From the NCBI GenBank assembly GCA_902771725.1, contig CACXXT010000010.1, forward strand, positions 82,193 to 126,256: a stretch of 44,064 nt of DNA. Direction: 5' to 3'. The DNA is from an uncultured Bacteroidales bacterium (GTDB lineage: Bacteria > Bacteroidota > Bacteroidia > Bacteroidales > Bacteroidaceae). This document shows, piece by piece, positions 36,881-44,064 of this stretch (the stretch's first letter is position 1; the number at the start of each line of letters is the position of its first letter). Made by a program: the position numbers and the translations under genes. The notes beneath the pieces were generated by a model, which saw only the letters and a list, made by a program, of their open reading frames with translations, was not told the DNA's origin and made no database searches.

Positions 36881-38155
36881 TTAATTGCTAATTGTAATCG
36901 TTGGGTTGTCGAGGTCGGGCTCCGAGAGCACGTAGAGGAACGTGGGCTTGATGAGCAACCTGACGGTGAAGAGTTCACCGGCCTGCAGGATCGGGAAATT
37001 ATTAACGATGCCTGATCTAATCTGGTTTTCAGCCACACAGCCTTTGCGGATGAGGTTACCATTAGGATGTTCCGTGGTGATATTATTGTCATAGACATCG
37101 TATGTGGTCTTGAGGACAAAGTTGTTGGAGGCAGCCGGCACCAGACAGCCGAGGAAGTCGTAGTAGTCGTTCACGGGTACTTTAACTCCGAGGTCGTCCT
37201 GCTCGTTCGTCTTTTCGTAGAGCGCAATGGTCTTGTTTTCCACAGGAGTTGAGGTCGAGAGGTATTCGACGTTTGTCAGCGGGTCTGTACCATCGCTGTT
37301 GGCGGTGAGCGTAATCTCGAGATTTACCGTGGGCATGATGTTCACGGCGGTGAGCTCCACCTTCGTAATCCTGATGGTGCGCAGGGCGGCATAGGTGGGG
37401 TCAACTTTGGTGGCGAAATGCAGGCCGGCATAGATGTGCTTCAGCAGGACGAAGAGGCGGTTGTTACCTTCGTCCCTGCCTGTATAGCTGAAATTGCCGA
37501 GGGGAACGTTGTTGGTCTTTGTGTCATTCATCTTCTCATCCTCTGAGGCCCAGCGCAGACCGACGATGACCGAAACGTCGGCCGTCGTCAGCGCTTCGTA
37601 GTTGTTGAGGGTGATGACGGCGCCTTCGGCATAGCCTTGGTCCTCGCCACTGATATCGGCTGTGGGCAATGGGGAGATGGTGGCATTTTCCGCACCGCTG
37701 CGGGGCATGAAGCCGTAGATCCAATATTGCTTGTCCTTCTCCACGACGATGGTGGATTTCCAAACGCTGACGCCATTATCCAAGCCCTGGTAGATGAAAT
37801 CTCCTGCGGGGTTGGTAGCTTCGGGGGTCATGAAGACACCGATGGTGCTGTCGTCCGTGGAGGCGTGGGGATGGAGTTGTTCGTATGATTGATATCCATT
37901 GGGAAGCTTCGTGGTATCGTCGTAACCATCGTTGTTAGCATCGGTGCGGGTGCTCCAGGGCGCTATTTCGAGGAAGGGAGTGGAGTAAGACAACAGCTCC
38001 ACCGTGGTACGTGGACGGCTGTCGACAGGCACATCTTCGGTATCGCTCTGGCAGGCAGTCAGCAGCAGGGCGGCCAGGAGGATGAGGCTGCCAAAGGTTC
38101 TAGAACTTCTAGAGTTTCTAGAGCAATTGGAGATTATAGTAGCTTTCTTACTCAT
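36881..38155 (-). CDS. Mfa4-like accessory fimbrial lipoprotein
   Basis: 424 aa from ATG 38155 (MSKKATIISN), 6 bp after the stop of the upstream gene. Residues 11-20 (CSRNSRSSRT) are encoded by three TCTAGA-NNN units, the same microsatellite as in the next gene's signal peptide. Core FGSLILLAALLLTAC gives lipobox Cys35. The strand FLEIAPWSTR ends in a T-R pair at 69-70. Mid-protein blocks YWIYGFMPRSG and the strand FVLLKHIYAGLHFATKVDP match the Mfa4-like protein at 4172-5170 (YQLYGYMPDN; LFLDHLYSHIIFCMKVGE), as does the end (TFLYVLSEPDLDNPTITISN against SYLYDLSLNDPPIVVVRN). It is therefore the paralogue in the second cassette, about 90 residues longer. Role as tip accessory is inferred. Confidence 0.82.
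   Translation of the reverse strand: MSKKATIISNCSRNSRSSRTFGSLILLAALLLTACQSDTEDVPVDSRPRTTVELLSYSTPFLEIAPWSTRTDANNDGYDDTTKLPNGYQSYEQLHPHASTDDSTIGVFMTPEATNPAGDFIYQGLDNGVSVWKSTIVVEKDKQYWIYGFMPRSGAENATISPLPTADISGEDQGYAEGAVITLNNYEALTTADVSVIVGLRWASEDEKMNDTKTNNVPLGNFSYTGRDEGNNRLFVLLKHIYAGLHFATKVDPTYAALRTIRITKVELTAVNIMPTVNLEITLTANSDGTDPLTNVEYLSTSTPVENKTIALYEKTNEQDDLGVKVPVNDYYDFLGCLVPAASNNFVLKTTYDVYDNNITTEHPNGNLIRKGCVAENQIRSGIVNNFPILQAGELFTVRLLIKPTFLYVLSEPDLDNPTITISN
38099..38122. repeat. Three-unit TCTAGA 9-bp repeat in a lipoprotein signal peptide
   Basis: TCTAGA at 38099, 38108 and 38117, exact 9-bp spacing, encoding SRNSRSSRT on the minus strand. It is a short version of the array at 36620-36769. 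Confidence 0.95.
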
Positions 38156-38161
38156 AGTTTC

Positions 38162-39403
38162 TTACCAGTTATAGACGGTGTGATCGCTGGATTGTTTATT
38201 ACCCCAGTCGTTGATGGCCACTTGGACGATGTCGATGGTGATGCCACCCGTTTCGGTGATCTTGAACTTATAGGTATATTCGTAGCCGGCCTTCCACTGC
38301 ATGTACTCTGCAGGGATGACGACACTCTTGATTTCCTCGGATACCACTGATACCTGAGCCGTGTAGCTGCCCTGGGAAGAGTTGGGGAGCACGGTGTACC
38401 ACGTCTTAGGCTTATTGGGCCAGGTGTAAAGGCCTGGGTCAACGGTGACGCCGGATGGTATATCGCCGGGATCTAGTTCCTCGTAGTAGTCGATGAGGAA
38501 TTTCTTGAAGCCTGACGTGGGGGCTGTAGTCCACGTCTCAGTCGTAGCTGTTCCTTTGAGGGGATAGCTGACGGAGACGGTGCCTGCGGTGTTGATATTC
38601 ACATCGTTTTCATCGCCGTTGTCAAGATTCTCCGATGGGCCAAAGGCGATATGTCCGAGCTTCTCGTGACCGATGTTGAGGCCCTCGACGAAGGTGAACA
38701 TGAAGCGCACGCGGGCAAAGGGCTTCAGGAACTGCAGCACCACGGGTTGTCCGAACTGACGGTCGGGGTAAGTGGCAGGGTTGCCGTTGCTGAACCAGAG
38801 GCGGGAGAAGTAGGGTGCTGCGTCGATGTTGGCATCCGTGGAGGCATCGACGGCGGCGGAGAAGGTGACGGCGGAGGGGGTAGAACCACTGCCCACAGCC
38901 ACCGATGCGTGGGTAACGGCAGGGGCAGAGGTCAATGGGTCTGCGGGGGTATCTTTGCCGAGGGCGTAGCCGAAGAAGCGGTAGGCCTTGGCGCCGAAGT
39001 CCCAGTACTTGATGGTCTGCTCGGCCTGCTGAGCGGCGGTGGCACCTTGGTGTACGTATTCCCAGTCGTCGGTGTTCGAGGTGGTGGTGTAGGCGGTGTT
39101 GGCGCCCCACTTGACGGTGAAGTTGGGCATCACGGCCTGATAGCTGGTGTAGTCATTGCCAGTGGCCGCGTCGTTCTTGTAGCCCCAGACCTGGAAGGTC
39201 TTGTCGCCTGTCAACACGTCCTCGAGTCCCGTGACAGCACGGGTGACTGCCTCCTCGTCATGCATCCTGCCGCTGAAGCTGATGACCTTCTGCTGCTCCG
39301 GCTCCGGCGTGGGGTTGGGCTCCACGGGGTCGCTGCTGGAGCAGGCGGCAAGGAGGGTGAGGGCCAGGAGTTCTCCTATGATATGACTCTTCTTCTTGGT
39401 CAT
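38162..39403 (-). CDS. Fimbrillin-like lipoprotein ending in Y-N-W (Mfa3 position of second cassette)
   Basis: 413 aa from ATG 39403 (MTKKKSHIIGELLALTLLAA), lipobox Cys21; an ATG seven codons upstream is less likely. After a Pro/Glu linker comes VISFSGRMHDEEAVTR with T-R at 54-55. The segment NFTVKWGANTAYTTTSNTDD then WEYV, and later IKYWDFGAKAYRFFGYA, are nearly those of the 635-aa fimbrillin (YKVAYGANTAYTTTSNTKD, WEYV, IKYWDYAATDYTFTAVS), so it belongs to the same Mfa-like family. It ends shortly after the block YMQWKAGYEYTYKFKI and lacks the extra C-terminal modules of the three upstream paralogues. Its last residues, VYNW, echo FYNW of the Mfa3-like protein at 5172-6443, and both are followed by a short lipoprotein and a giant gene. 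Confidence 0.84.
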   Translation of the reverse strand: MTKKKSHIIGELLALTLLAACSSSDPVEPNPTPEPEQQKVISFSGRMHDEEAVTRAVTGLEDVLTGDKTFQVWGYKNDAATGNDYTSYQAVMPNFTVKWGANTAYTTTSNTDDWEYVHQGATAAQQAEQTIKYWDFGAKAYRFFGYALGKDTPADPLTSAPAVTHASVAVGSGSTPSAVTFSAAVDASTDANIDAAPYFSRLWFSNGNPATYPDRQFGQPVVLQFLKPFARVRFMFTFVEGLNIGHEKLGHIAFGPSENLDNGDENDVNINTAGTVSVSYPLKGTATTETWTTAPTSGFKKFLIDYYEELDPGDIPSGVTVDPGLYTWPNKPKTWYTVLPNSSQGSYTAQVSVVSEEIKSVVIPAEYMQWKAGYEYTYKFKITETGGITIDIVQVAINDWGNKQSSDHTVYNW

Positions 39404-39471
39404 TGTTCTTTTATCTTTTCGCACTGAGGCCCGGCCTCGTGTGCGCGCGGGTACATTATTTTATTTTAGGT

Positions 39472-39500
39472 ACCAAGTGGGGAGTCGAACCCCACTTGGT
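39472..39500 (-). other. 11-bp hairpin with AGTCGAA loop
   Basis: ACCAAGTGGGG and CCCCACTTGGT pair around a 7-nt loop. On the minus strand the top reads GGGGTTCGACTCCCC, like a tRNA T-arm, but no tRNA body is present. A near copy lies at 43816-43846 with a changed but still complementary outer stem. Confidence 0.85.
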
Positions 39501-39512
39501 TTGTGTTGCCCT

Positions 39513-39563
39513 CCGAGAGAGTCGCGCTCGAGCTATGCTCGCTTGCCACTGCAAGAACCTCGG
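39513..39563 (-). other. Three-way-junction palindrome B
   Basis: Outer stem CCGAG/CTCGG encloses two inner hairpins, CTTGC-cact-GCAAG (plus-strand view) and the GCTCGAGCTATGCTCGC hairpin. The core is nearly identical to elements at 39580-39640 and 43753-43811, while the outer stem differs. Confidence 0.75.
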
Positions 39564-39579
39564 CGAGCTTTTGGGTGGG

Positions 39580-39640
39580 AGTCAAGCGGGAGTCGCGCTC
39601 GAGCTATGCTCGCTTGCTACTGCAAGAACCCCGCTTGACT
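39580..39640 (-). other. Three-way-junction palindrome C
   Basis: Outer stem AGTCAAGCGGG (39580-39590) pairs with CCCGCTTGACT (39630-39640). Inside are hairpins CGAGC-tat-GCTCG and CTTGC-tact-GCAAG. It starts 9 bp after the stop codon of the 635-aa fimbrillin gene. Confidence 0.82.
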
Positions 39641-39649
39641 AAGAGAGAA

Positions 39650-41557
39650 TTAAGGAGCAGCCTTAACCTTTACGATCTTGTAAGCATAGGTGCCAACATT
39701 TGTTACACCCGTGCGCTTGTAGTAGGTGGTTCCAGATGTAAATCCAGTAGCCTCAGTTGTGCAAGCTGCGTCAGTATAAAGGGTACCTGCAGCTGCATAG
39801 GTCGTGGCGTCATAGTCATTCTTTCCTCCATCAGTGCTGTAGGTCGCAGCAGTCTTAATGTATTGGATAGCATAGACCGTACTAGCAGCAGTTGTGAAGT
39901 CTGCAACAACATTGTTGCTTGCATCCATGGTTACAGTAGAACCATCTTCGGCAATAATGGTCTTTCCATAAGTGAATGAGCTAGCAGTGAACTTAATCTT
40001 GGCAGCGGTTTGTCCTGCCGTTGTCAGACACGGGTATTCTGCGATAGCCTCGGCAACAGAAGCCTCGGTGATCGGGAAGTTGGTTGCATCACTTGTGGTT
40101 ACAGTGTAGAGCTTCATGTTGTCTGCGGAGAGAGTAGCCAGACTGCTACCATCTTCAACAACAGCATAAACCTTTTCACCTCCTTCATATTCGTTGTTAA
40201 CGGTAACCTTCGAACCCTTTGCATAAGTGGTGATGCTGGGCTCGCTGACAGTGGTGATGTACTCAACCTCACCGTTCTCTGCTTCGATGACGACAGCGTC
40301 GAAGGTGATGGGATAGAGGTCGTTGTCGTTGATCTTGAAGAGGTAGGTGTACTTGAAGTTGGGCTTCCACTGGAGGTACTGAGCAGGAACCTCAGCGGTC
40401 TTACCTGTGATGTTGATAATCTCACCAGTGACAGTGTTGCTCAGCTGATAGTCAATCTTCAGCTTCAGGTTGGTAGTGTTAGCCTCCTGGGGGAATACGG
40501 TGGTATAAGCACCCGTAGTCTGATCGAAGGTTGGAGTGGCTGACGTCTCCGCAAGGGTGGTATTATAAACATTTGTACCGAGGCTGATAAAATTCTTGCT
40601 GTCAGAAGAATTGGTCGGGGTAAAGGAAATCGTGGGATGATTAACAATACCGGCAGTAGTGTTTGCAGCAGAATTATCGTAGTATTTCACCGTGAAAGTA
40701 CCAGCGACAGAAGTCTTGGAATTTGCAACATCCGGAGAGATATTGGGAACATTAGCAACGAAGTTAGCGGTGTTCTCTGTGGTCATTGCAGTGAATTCAG
40801 GATTGGCTGTCGTTGCATAGTAGAACTTGGTAACTTTAACGTCATAACCTGGAATCGTTTCATACATACCGACACGGATCTGAGAGAGGCCATTGCGGAA
40901 TGTGAACTTGACATTTCCACCATATTGGTTGGATTGTGTGCGATCATAAGTTGCACTTTTTGCAATATTCACACGGTCAGCAAAGTAGAGGCTGTTGAGA
41001 TCTGCCATATCGGTGACGGTGACTTCGTAGCCCTTGTCATAGACCTTTGTTCCAGAGGTAAGCTTATTAATCTTAACAGCACCACTAGAGATGTCTGCGG
41101 GTTTAGCAGAGACAGCTGTGAAGGTGTAGTCGGTTGCAGCATAGTCCCAGTACTTGATGGTCTGGACGTTTGTTGTGACTGCTGTAGAAGCTTCTGTAAT
41201 GTTTGCAGCTTCTGCACTAGTCCAGCTTAAGGCTACATACTCCCAGTCCTTTGTGTTGGAAGTGGTGGTGTAAGCGGTGTTAGCACCGTAAGCCACTTTG
41301 TAGTCAGGGAATACTAAATTACCTGTAGCTGGAGCAGCTGTAGTCTCATTCTTTTCGCCCCACACGATGAACTGGTTGTTCAGCTTCGTGGCGGCAGCTG
41401 CTCCTTCGGCGCGAGTGGCAGTGGGCACATCGAAGCCGAAGCTGATGGGCTTTTCGCCTTGAGCTTGACGAGCGGCATCATCCGTTCCCGTGAAGCTGTC
41501 GCTGGCGCAACTTGCAAATGCTAAGATAGCAGATGCGAGTAAAACATACTTTTTCAT
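39650..41557 (-). CDS. Fimbrillin-like (Mfa-like) lipoprotein with extended C-terminus
   Basis: 635 aa from ATG 41557, MKKYVLLASAILAFASC, lipobox Cys17. First mature strand KPISFGFDVPTATR with T-R at 48-49. Family blocks: NNQFIVWGEKN, YKVAYGANTAYTTTSN, DWEYV, IKYWDYAATDYTF, FRNGLSQIRVGMYETIPGYD and PAQYLQWKPNFKYTYLFKIN. The canonical domain ends near residue 420 (PITFDAVVIEA). An extra 210 residues follow, beginning VSEPSITTYAKGSKVTV and ending in SGTTYYKRTGVTNVGTYAYK IVKVKAAP, shared in outline with the two upstream paralogues but not with the 413-aa protein. Probably a surface-exposed pilin; whether it forms shafts with the giant at a tip is inferred from the cluster. Confidence 0.86.
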   Translation of the reverse strand: MKKYVLLASAILAFASCASDSFTGTDDAARQAQGEKPISFGFDVPTATRAEGAAAATKLNNQFIVWGEKNETTAAPATGNLVFPDYKVAYGANTAYTTTSNTKDWEYVALSWTSAEAANITEASTAVTTNVQTIKYWDYAATDYTFTAVSAKPADISSGAVKINKLTSGTKVYDKGYEVTVTDMADLNSLYFADRVNIAKSATYDRTQSNQYGGNVKFTFRNGLSQIRVGMYETIPGYDVKVTKFYYATTANPEFTAMTTENTANFVANVPNISPDVANSKTSVAGTFTVKYYDNSAANTTAGIVNHPTISFTPTNSSDSKNFISLGTNVYNTTLAETSATPTFDQTTGAYTTVFPQEANTTNLKLKIDYQLSNTVTGEIINITGKTAEVPAQYLQWKPNFKYTYLFKINDNDLYPITFDAVVIEAENGEVEYITTVSEPSITTYAKGSKVTVNNEYEGGEKVYAVVEDGSSLATLSADNMKLYTVTTSDATNFPITEASVAEAIAEYPCLTTAGQTAAKIKFTASSFTYGKTIIAEDGSTVTMDASNNVVADFTTAASTVYAIQYIKTAATYSTDGGKNDYDATTYAAAGTLYTDAACTTEATGFTSGTTYYKRTGVTNVGTYAYKIVKVKAAP

Positions 41558-41603
41558 AATCTCTAAAAAATTAACCGGTTAAAATTATTATTCTTGATTG
41601 GAA

Positions 41604-41638
41604 ACCAAATGGGGAGGGGTTGAGGCTCCCCACTTGGT
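41604..41638 (-). other. 13-bp hairpin after the 674-aa fimbrillin gene
   Basis: Minus-strand RNA would pair ACCAAGTGGGGAG with CTCCCCATTTGGT, 9 nt loop. The one imperfect pair is G-U in the minus-strand RNA but A-C in the opposite RNA, which favours function in the minus transcript. It begins 8 bp after the stop at 41647. Confidence 0.75.
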
Positions 41639-41646
41639 CTTGTGTG

Positions 41647-43671
41647 TTATGCCTTTACGCGGATAATCTTCACGCCATAGGCGTTCTGGTTGTCAAGATA
41701 GGTCTTCTTGTAGTATACACCAGCAGCGAAGGTTGCAGGAGCAGCAGTCGTGCAAGTCTCGTCGGTGAAGTAGAGCGTTGTGCTCCAGTCTGCCGGCTTG
41801 GTGGTCAGCGTGTTGGCAATGCCAACAGGCTTCTGAGTGCCGGTAGAGATGGTGTAAACATAAGCATAGGTCTTGCCAGCTGTGGGAGTGAATTCAGCAG
41901 CCGTATTTGCAGTCACAGTGATGTTGTTTCCATCGGCACCGGGGATGGCGGTAGGATAGGTCGTTGTAGCTGCGGTGAGTGTCCAACCGTTTCTGGGTGT
42001 TGTGCCATCCAGTTCAACGATGTTCAGAGCGTCCATGATCTCAGCTTCGGAAACGATACCGTCCTTATCTTTTGCATTGGTAGCGGCAACTTCATAGAGC
42101 TTACCATTTGTGTTGAGGTCTGTAGCCAATGTACTATTGGTCATAACCTGAACAAAGATATCACCTTTTGTTGCATCATACTCATTGTCACCATAGACAT
42201 GACCCTTCTGGTAGGTGGTGATGCTGGGAGTAGCAACTGTGGTGATGGTGCTCTGGGTGTAGTCCTGAGTTTCCATAACGACAGCGTCGAAGGTGATAGG
42301 ATAGAGACCTTTGGGATCAGTAGTGTTCTGAGCTGCATCAGCCTTGTTGGTCCAACCGTTGGTGTTGTCGCTGATCTTGAAGATGTAGGTGTAAGCGTAG
42401 TTGCTCTTCCAAGCAGCATAGATAGCGGGTACGAAAGCAGTGGCGCCATAGACCTTGATTTCCTCGCCAGAACCATCAACAGATTCAAGCGTGTAGTCGA
42501 TGCGGAGCTCGAGGACTGTACCTTCTTCGTTAGGCATAGCAATCTGGTAGTAGTTATTGGCTACATCACCAGCGAACGATGCGGTAGCGGAAGAACGGCC
42601 GAGCCAGATGTCACCTGTAGTCTTCTCTTTGTACTGCTTTGCAGTATAATTCAGAGTGGAGAAATCCTTCGTGGTTCCCTTAGTGTCAGCAGTAAAGATG
42701 ACGTGAGCCTTGTTGTAGTCGCTATTGGAAATATTGCTGGCACCAATAGTGGGGAAGTAAACGGTATATTGACCTGCGGTGTAGAAGTTGTCCTTGTCAG
42801 TATCACCAGTAGTGAAGAGAGTGGCATTAGCAACTTTCTTGGTTGCATCAGTGGAACTCAAGACGGTGGTGCCATCAACATAGAACTTCACGTCTTTGAC
42901 AGAGTAACCAGGAACGGTCTCATAAAGAGCAACACGAACCTTAGAGGCAAGTGCACGGAACTGGAACTGAATCTCATCCTGGAATTGGGGCTGTTTAGGA
43001 GTCATGGATGCACCTGTCTTGTAAGCTGTCACCATGTCTGCGATATAGCATTTTTCAAGATCAGCGGCAGCACCACGAAGTGTATAAGCACCGGCTGTCT
43101 TACCAGCATTAGCTGCATCAATGGCTTTCACCACAACCTCACCTGTTGCGGGGTCACCAGATGTCTTGACAGTAGCAGTACCCGTAGAATATGCGATGAA
43201 GTCATACTGGTCAGCGGCGTAATCCCAGAATTTGATAGACTGTACAACACCATCAGAGTTAACAAGTGTTGAAGGAGCCAAGAAGGGAAGTCCAACATAC
43301 TCCCAGTCAGAGGTGTTGGACTGGGTGGTACCTGCAGTGTTGGTTGCCCAGTTCACCTGATAGTTGTCAAAAACCATGCCAGTGGCGGGGACACCGTTAG
43401 TGGTGATTGCACCAGTACCATCAAATACCGTGGAAGTGCCAGTGGCTCCTTTGAAGCCACCTACGATGAATTTGTTGTTCAGCAGAGCTGCTGCATCTGC
43501 GCCGTAGTGGTCGGCACGGGTCGTGCCCTTGAAGGTGGAACGGAAAGCGATAGCGTTGGGCTCGCCGATGCTCTTGGGCTCGTTGCCCTCACCGACGATG
43601 CTGTCGCTGGTGCAGCTGGCCATCACCGTGATGGCGGCTGCGAAGAAGAGAAGTTTTTTCATTGTCTTCAT
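41647..43671 (-). CDS. Fimbrillin-like (Mfa-like) lipoprotein with extended C-terminus
   Basis: 674 aa from ATG 43671 (MKTMKKLLFFAAAITVMASC), lipobox Cys20; the frame extends 50 codons upstream through the palindromes of the spacer, which I reject as non-coding. T-R at residues 51-52 follows strand IAFRSTFKGT. Blocks shared with the 635-aa paralogue: NNKFIVGGFKG, YQVNWATNTAGTTQSN, DWEYVGL, IKFWDYAADQYDFIAYS, FRALASKVRVALYETVPGY and YAAWKSNYAYTYIFKI. The C-terminal extension begins TVATPSITTYQKGHVYGDNE and ends GVYYKKTYLDNQNAYGVKII RVKA, so the module is the same as in the neighbours, while internal parts are diverged. Tandem duplication and divergence are clear. Confidence 0.87.
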   Translation of the reverse strand: MKTMKKLLFFAAAITVMASCTSDSIVGEGNEPKSIGEPNAIAFRSTFKGTTRADHYGADAAALLNNKFIVGGFKGATGTSTVFDGTGAITTNGVPATGMVFDNYQVNWATNTAGTTQSNTSDWEYVGLPFLAPSTLVNSDGVVQSIKFWDYAADQYDFIAYSTGTATVKTSGDPATGEVVVKAIDAANAGKTAGAYTLRGAAADLEKCYIADMVTAYKTGASMTPKQPQFQDEIQFQFRALASKVRVALYETVPGYSVKDVKFYVDGTTVLSSTDATKKVANATLFTTGDTDKDNFYTAGQYTVYFPTIGASNISNSDYNKAHVIFTADTKGTTKDFSTLNYTAKQYKEKTTGDIWLGRSSATASFAGDVANNYYQIAMPNEEGTVLELRIDYTLESVDGSGEEIKVYGATAFVPAIYAAWKSNYAYTYIFKISDNTNGWTNKADAAQNTTDPKGLYPITFDAVVMETQDYTQSTITTVATPSITTYQKGHVYGDNEYDATKGDIFVQVMTNSTLATDLNTNGKLYEVAATNAKDKDGIVSEAEIMDALNIVELDGTTPRNGWTLTAATTTYPTAIPGADGNNITVTANTAAEFTPTAGKTYAYVYTISTGTQKPVGIANTLTTKPADWSTTLYFTDETCTTAAPATFAAGVYYKKTYLDNQNAYGVKIIRVKA

Positions 43672-43752
43672 TGTTTTGAGGTTATTAATTAAATTTACTT
43701 TATACATTATATATTTTGAGCGCGTCGCGCGCGGAGTTATTGGGGTGGTAGT

Positions 43753-43811
43753 CAAGTGGGGAGTCGCGCTCGAGCTTTGCTCGCTTCGCCTTGTGCGAAG
43801 AACTCCACTTG
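43753..43811 (-). other. Three-way-junction palindrome A
   Basis: Outer stem CAAGTGG/CCACTTG, inner hairpins GCTCGAGCTTTGCTCGC and TTCGC-cttgt-GCGAA. Compared with elements B and C, both the outer stem and one inner stem have changed on both sides so that pairing is kept. Confidence 0.8.
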
Positions 43812-43815
43812 TCGT

Positions 43816-43846
43816 AGTCAAGTGGGGAGTCGAACCCCACTTGACT
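43816..43846 (-). other. 12-bp hairpin with AGTCGAA loop
   Basis: AGTCAAGTGGGG (43816-43827) pairs with CCCCACTTGACT (43835-43846). It lies 10 bp after the stop of the partial upstream fimbrillin and has the same loop as the hairpin at 39472-39500. Confidence 0.85.
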
Positions 43847-43856
43847 TAGTGTAGAT

Positions 43857-44064
43857 TTACTGTACCTTAATAACCTTAACGTAGTAAACACCGTCGTTCT
43901 TGACGTACTTGTCGAAGTAGGTCTGACCAGCCACGGCAGCAGCCTCGTTAGCTACGACGAACGTGTTGGTGTCGAGCTCATACCAGCCAGTGGTCTGCTG
44001 CGGCAGGATGACGCAGTAGGTGTAGATATCACCGAGGGTAGGATCTGTGGTCTTCTGGTAGTAA
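43857..44064 (-). CDS. Fimbrillin-like lipoprotein, C-terminal fragment at window edge
   Basis: The last 68 codons are visible, reading YYQKTTDPTLGDIYTYCVIL ... VAGQTYFDKYVKND, then GVYYVKVIKVQ and TAA at 43859-43857. The end resembles those of the two following genes (AYGVKIIRVKA; YAYKIVKVKAAP), so this is a third tandem paralogue with the same C-terminal module. The fragment gives no information on signal or processing site. Gap to the next gene is 185 bp, filled with palindromes. Confidence 0.8.
   Translation of the reverse strand, partial: YYQKTTDPTLGDIYTYCVILPQQTTGWYELDTNTFVVANEAAAVAGQTYFDKYVKNDGVYYVKVIKVQ

Noticed and set aside
39472..39500. A tRNA gene or fragment, because the minus strand reads GGGGTTCGACTCCCC
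   Set aside because: Only the T-arm-like hairpin is present. The outer bases extend the same stem to 11 bp, and no acceptor, D or anticodon arms follow in order.
43672..43821. A 50-codon N-terminal extension of the 674-aa fimbrillin
   Set aside because: It would translate the palindromic spacer and place a second Met-rich segment before a complete lipoprotein signal peptide.

Overview
The window looks like accessory chromosome of a Bacteroidales bacterium that has a type IX secretion system (T9SS), most likely Prevotella or a close relative. The reasons are Mfa/FimA-type fimbrillin lipoproteins, a FimB/Mfa2-type anchor, a DUF3575/OmpA protein, a T9SS-type C-terminal sorting domain, one TAnnTTTG promoter element and the near absence of Shine-Dalgarno sites. 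The genus is inferred. Every real gene lies on the minus strand, so transcription runs from high to low coordinates. The long plus-strand reading frames are shadows of repetitive genes.

In order of transcription, 44064 to 24581 holds three tandem fimbrillin-like lipoproteins (the first cut by the window edge), then two accessory lipoproteins (413 and 424 aa), then a 4072-aa protein. That protein has a very long signal peptide, about 1900 residues of Y/F-G-G-G repeats, a long middle region and a T9SS sorting domain. The spacers between the fimbrillin genes are filled with hairpins and three-way-junction palindromes. From 24580 to 22952 lies an IS200/RAYT-like HUH transposase gene with REP-like hairpins on both sides and one inside it. 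From 22951 to 13568 lies a second giant gene (about 3127 aa) with Ig-like/Big2 and chitobiase-type domains followed by about forty G-G-G repeats and no sorting domain. The 13010-13567 region is non-coding and holds two 22-bp tandem repeats and a perfect 35-bp inverted repeat.

From 13009 to 1 is a fairly complete Mfa-type operon: DUF3575/OmpA protein, Mfa1-like shaft pilin, Mfa2-like anchor, a second Mfa1-like pilin, a Mfa3-like protein, a Mfa4-like protein, and a third giant that runs off the left edge (at least 1380 aa) and is colinear with the 4072-aa protein.

The main inference is that the three-gene cassette [lipoprotein ending Y-N-W] - [short lipoprotein] - [giant Y/F-G-G-G protein] occurs twice. 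The giant sits where Porphyromonas gingivalis carries mfa5, whose product is a T9SS-exported fimbrial tip protein. The window may therefore encode fimbriae tipped or decorated by roughly 400-kDa beta-helical adhesins. This system is not one I recognise as described. Several of its signal-peptide regions have also been remodelled by repeats: a 9-bp TCTAGA microsatellite and a GC-rich palindrome.
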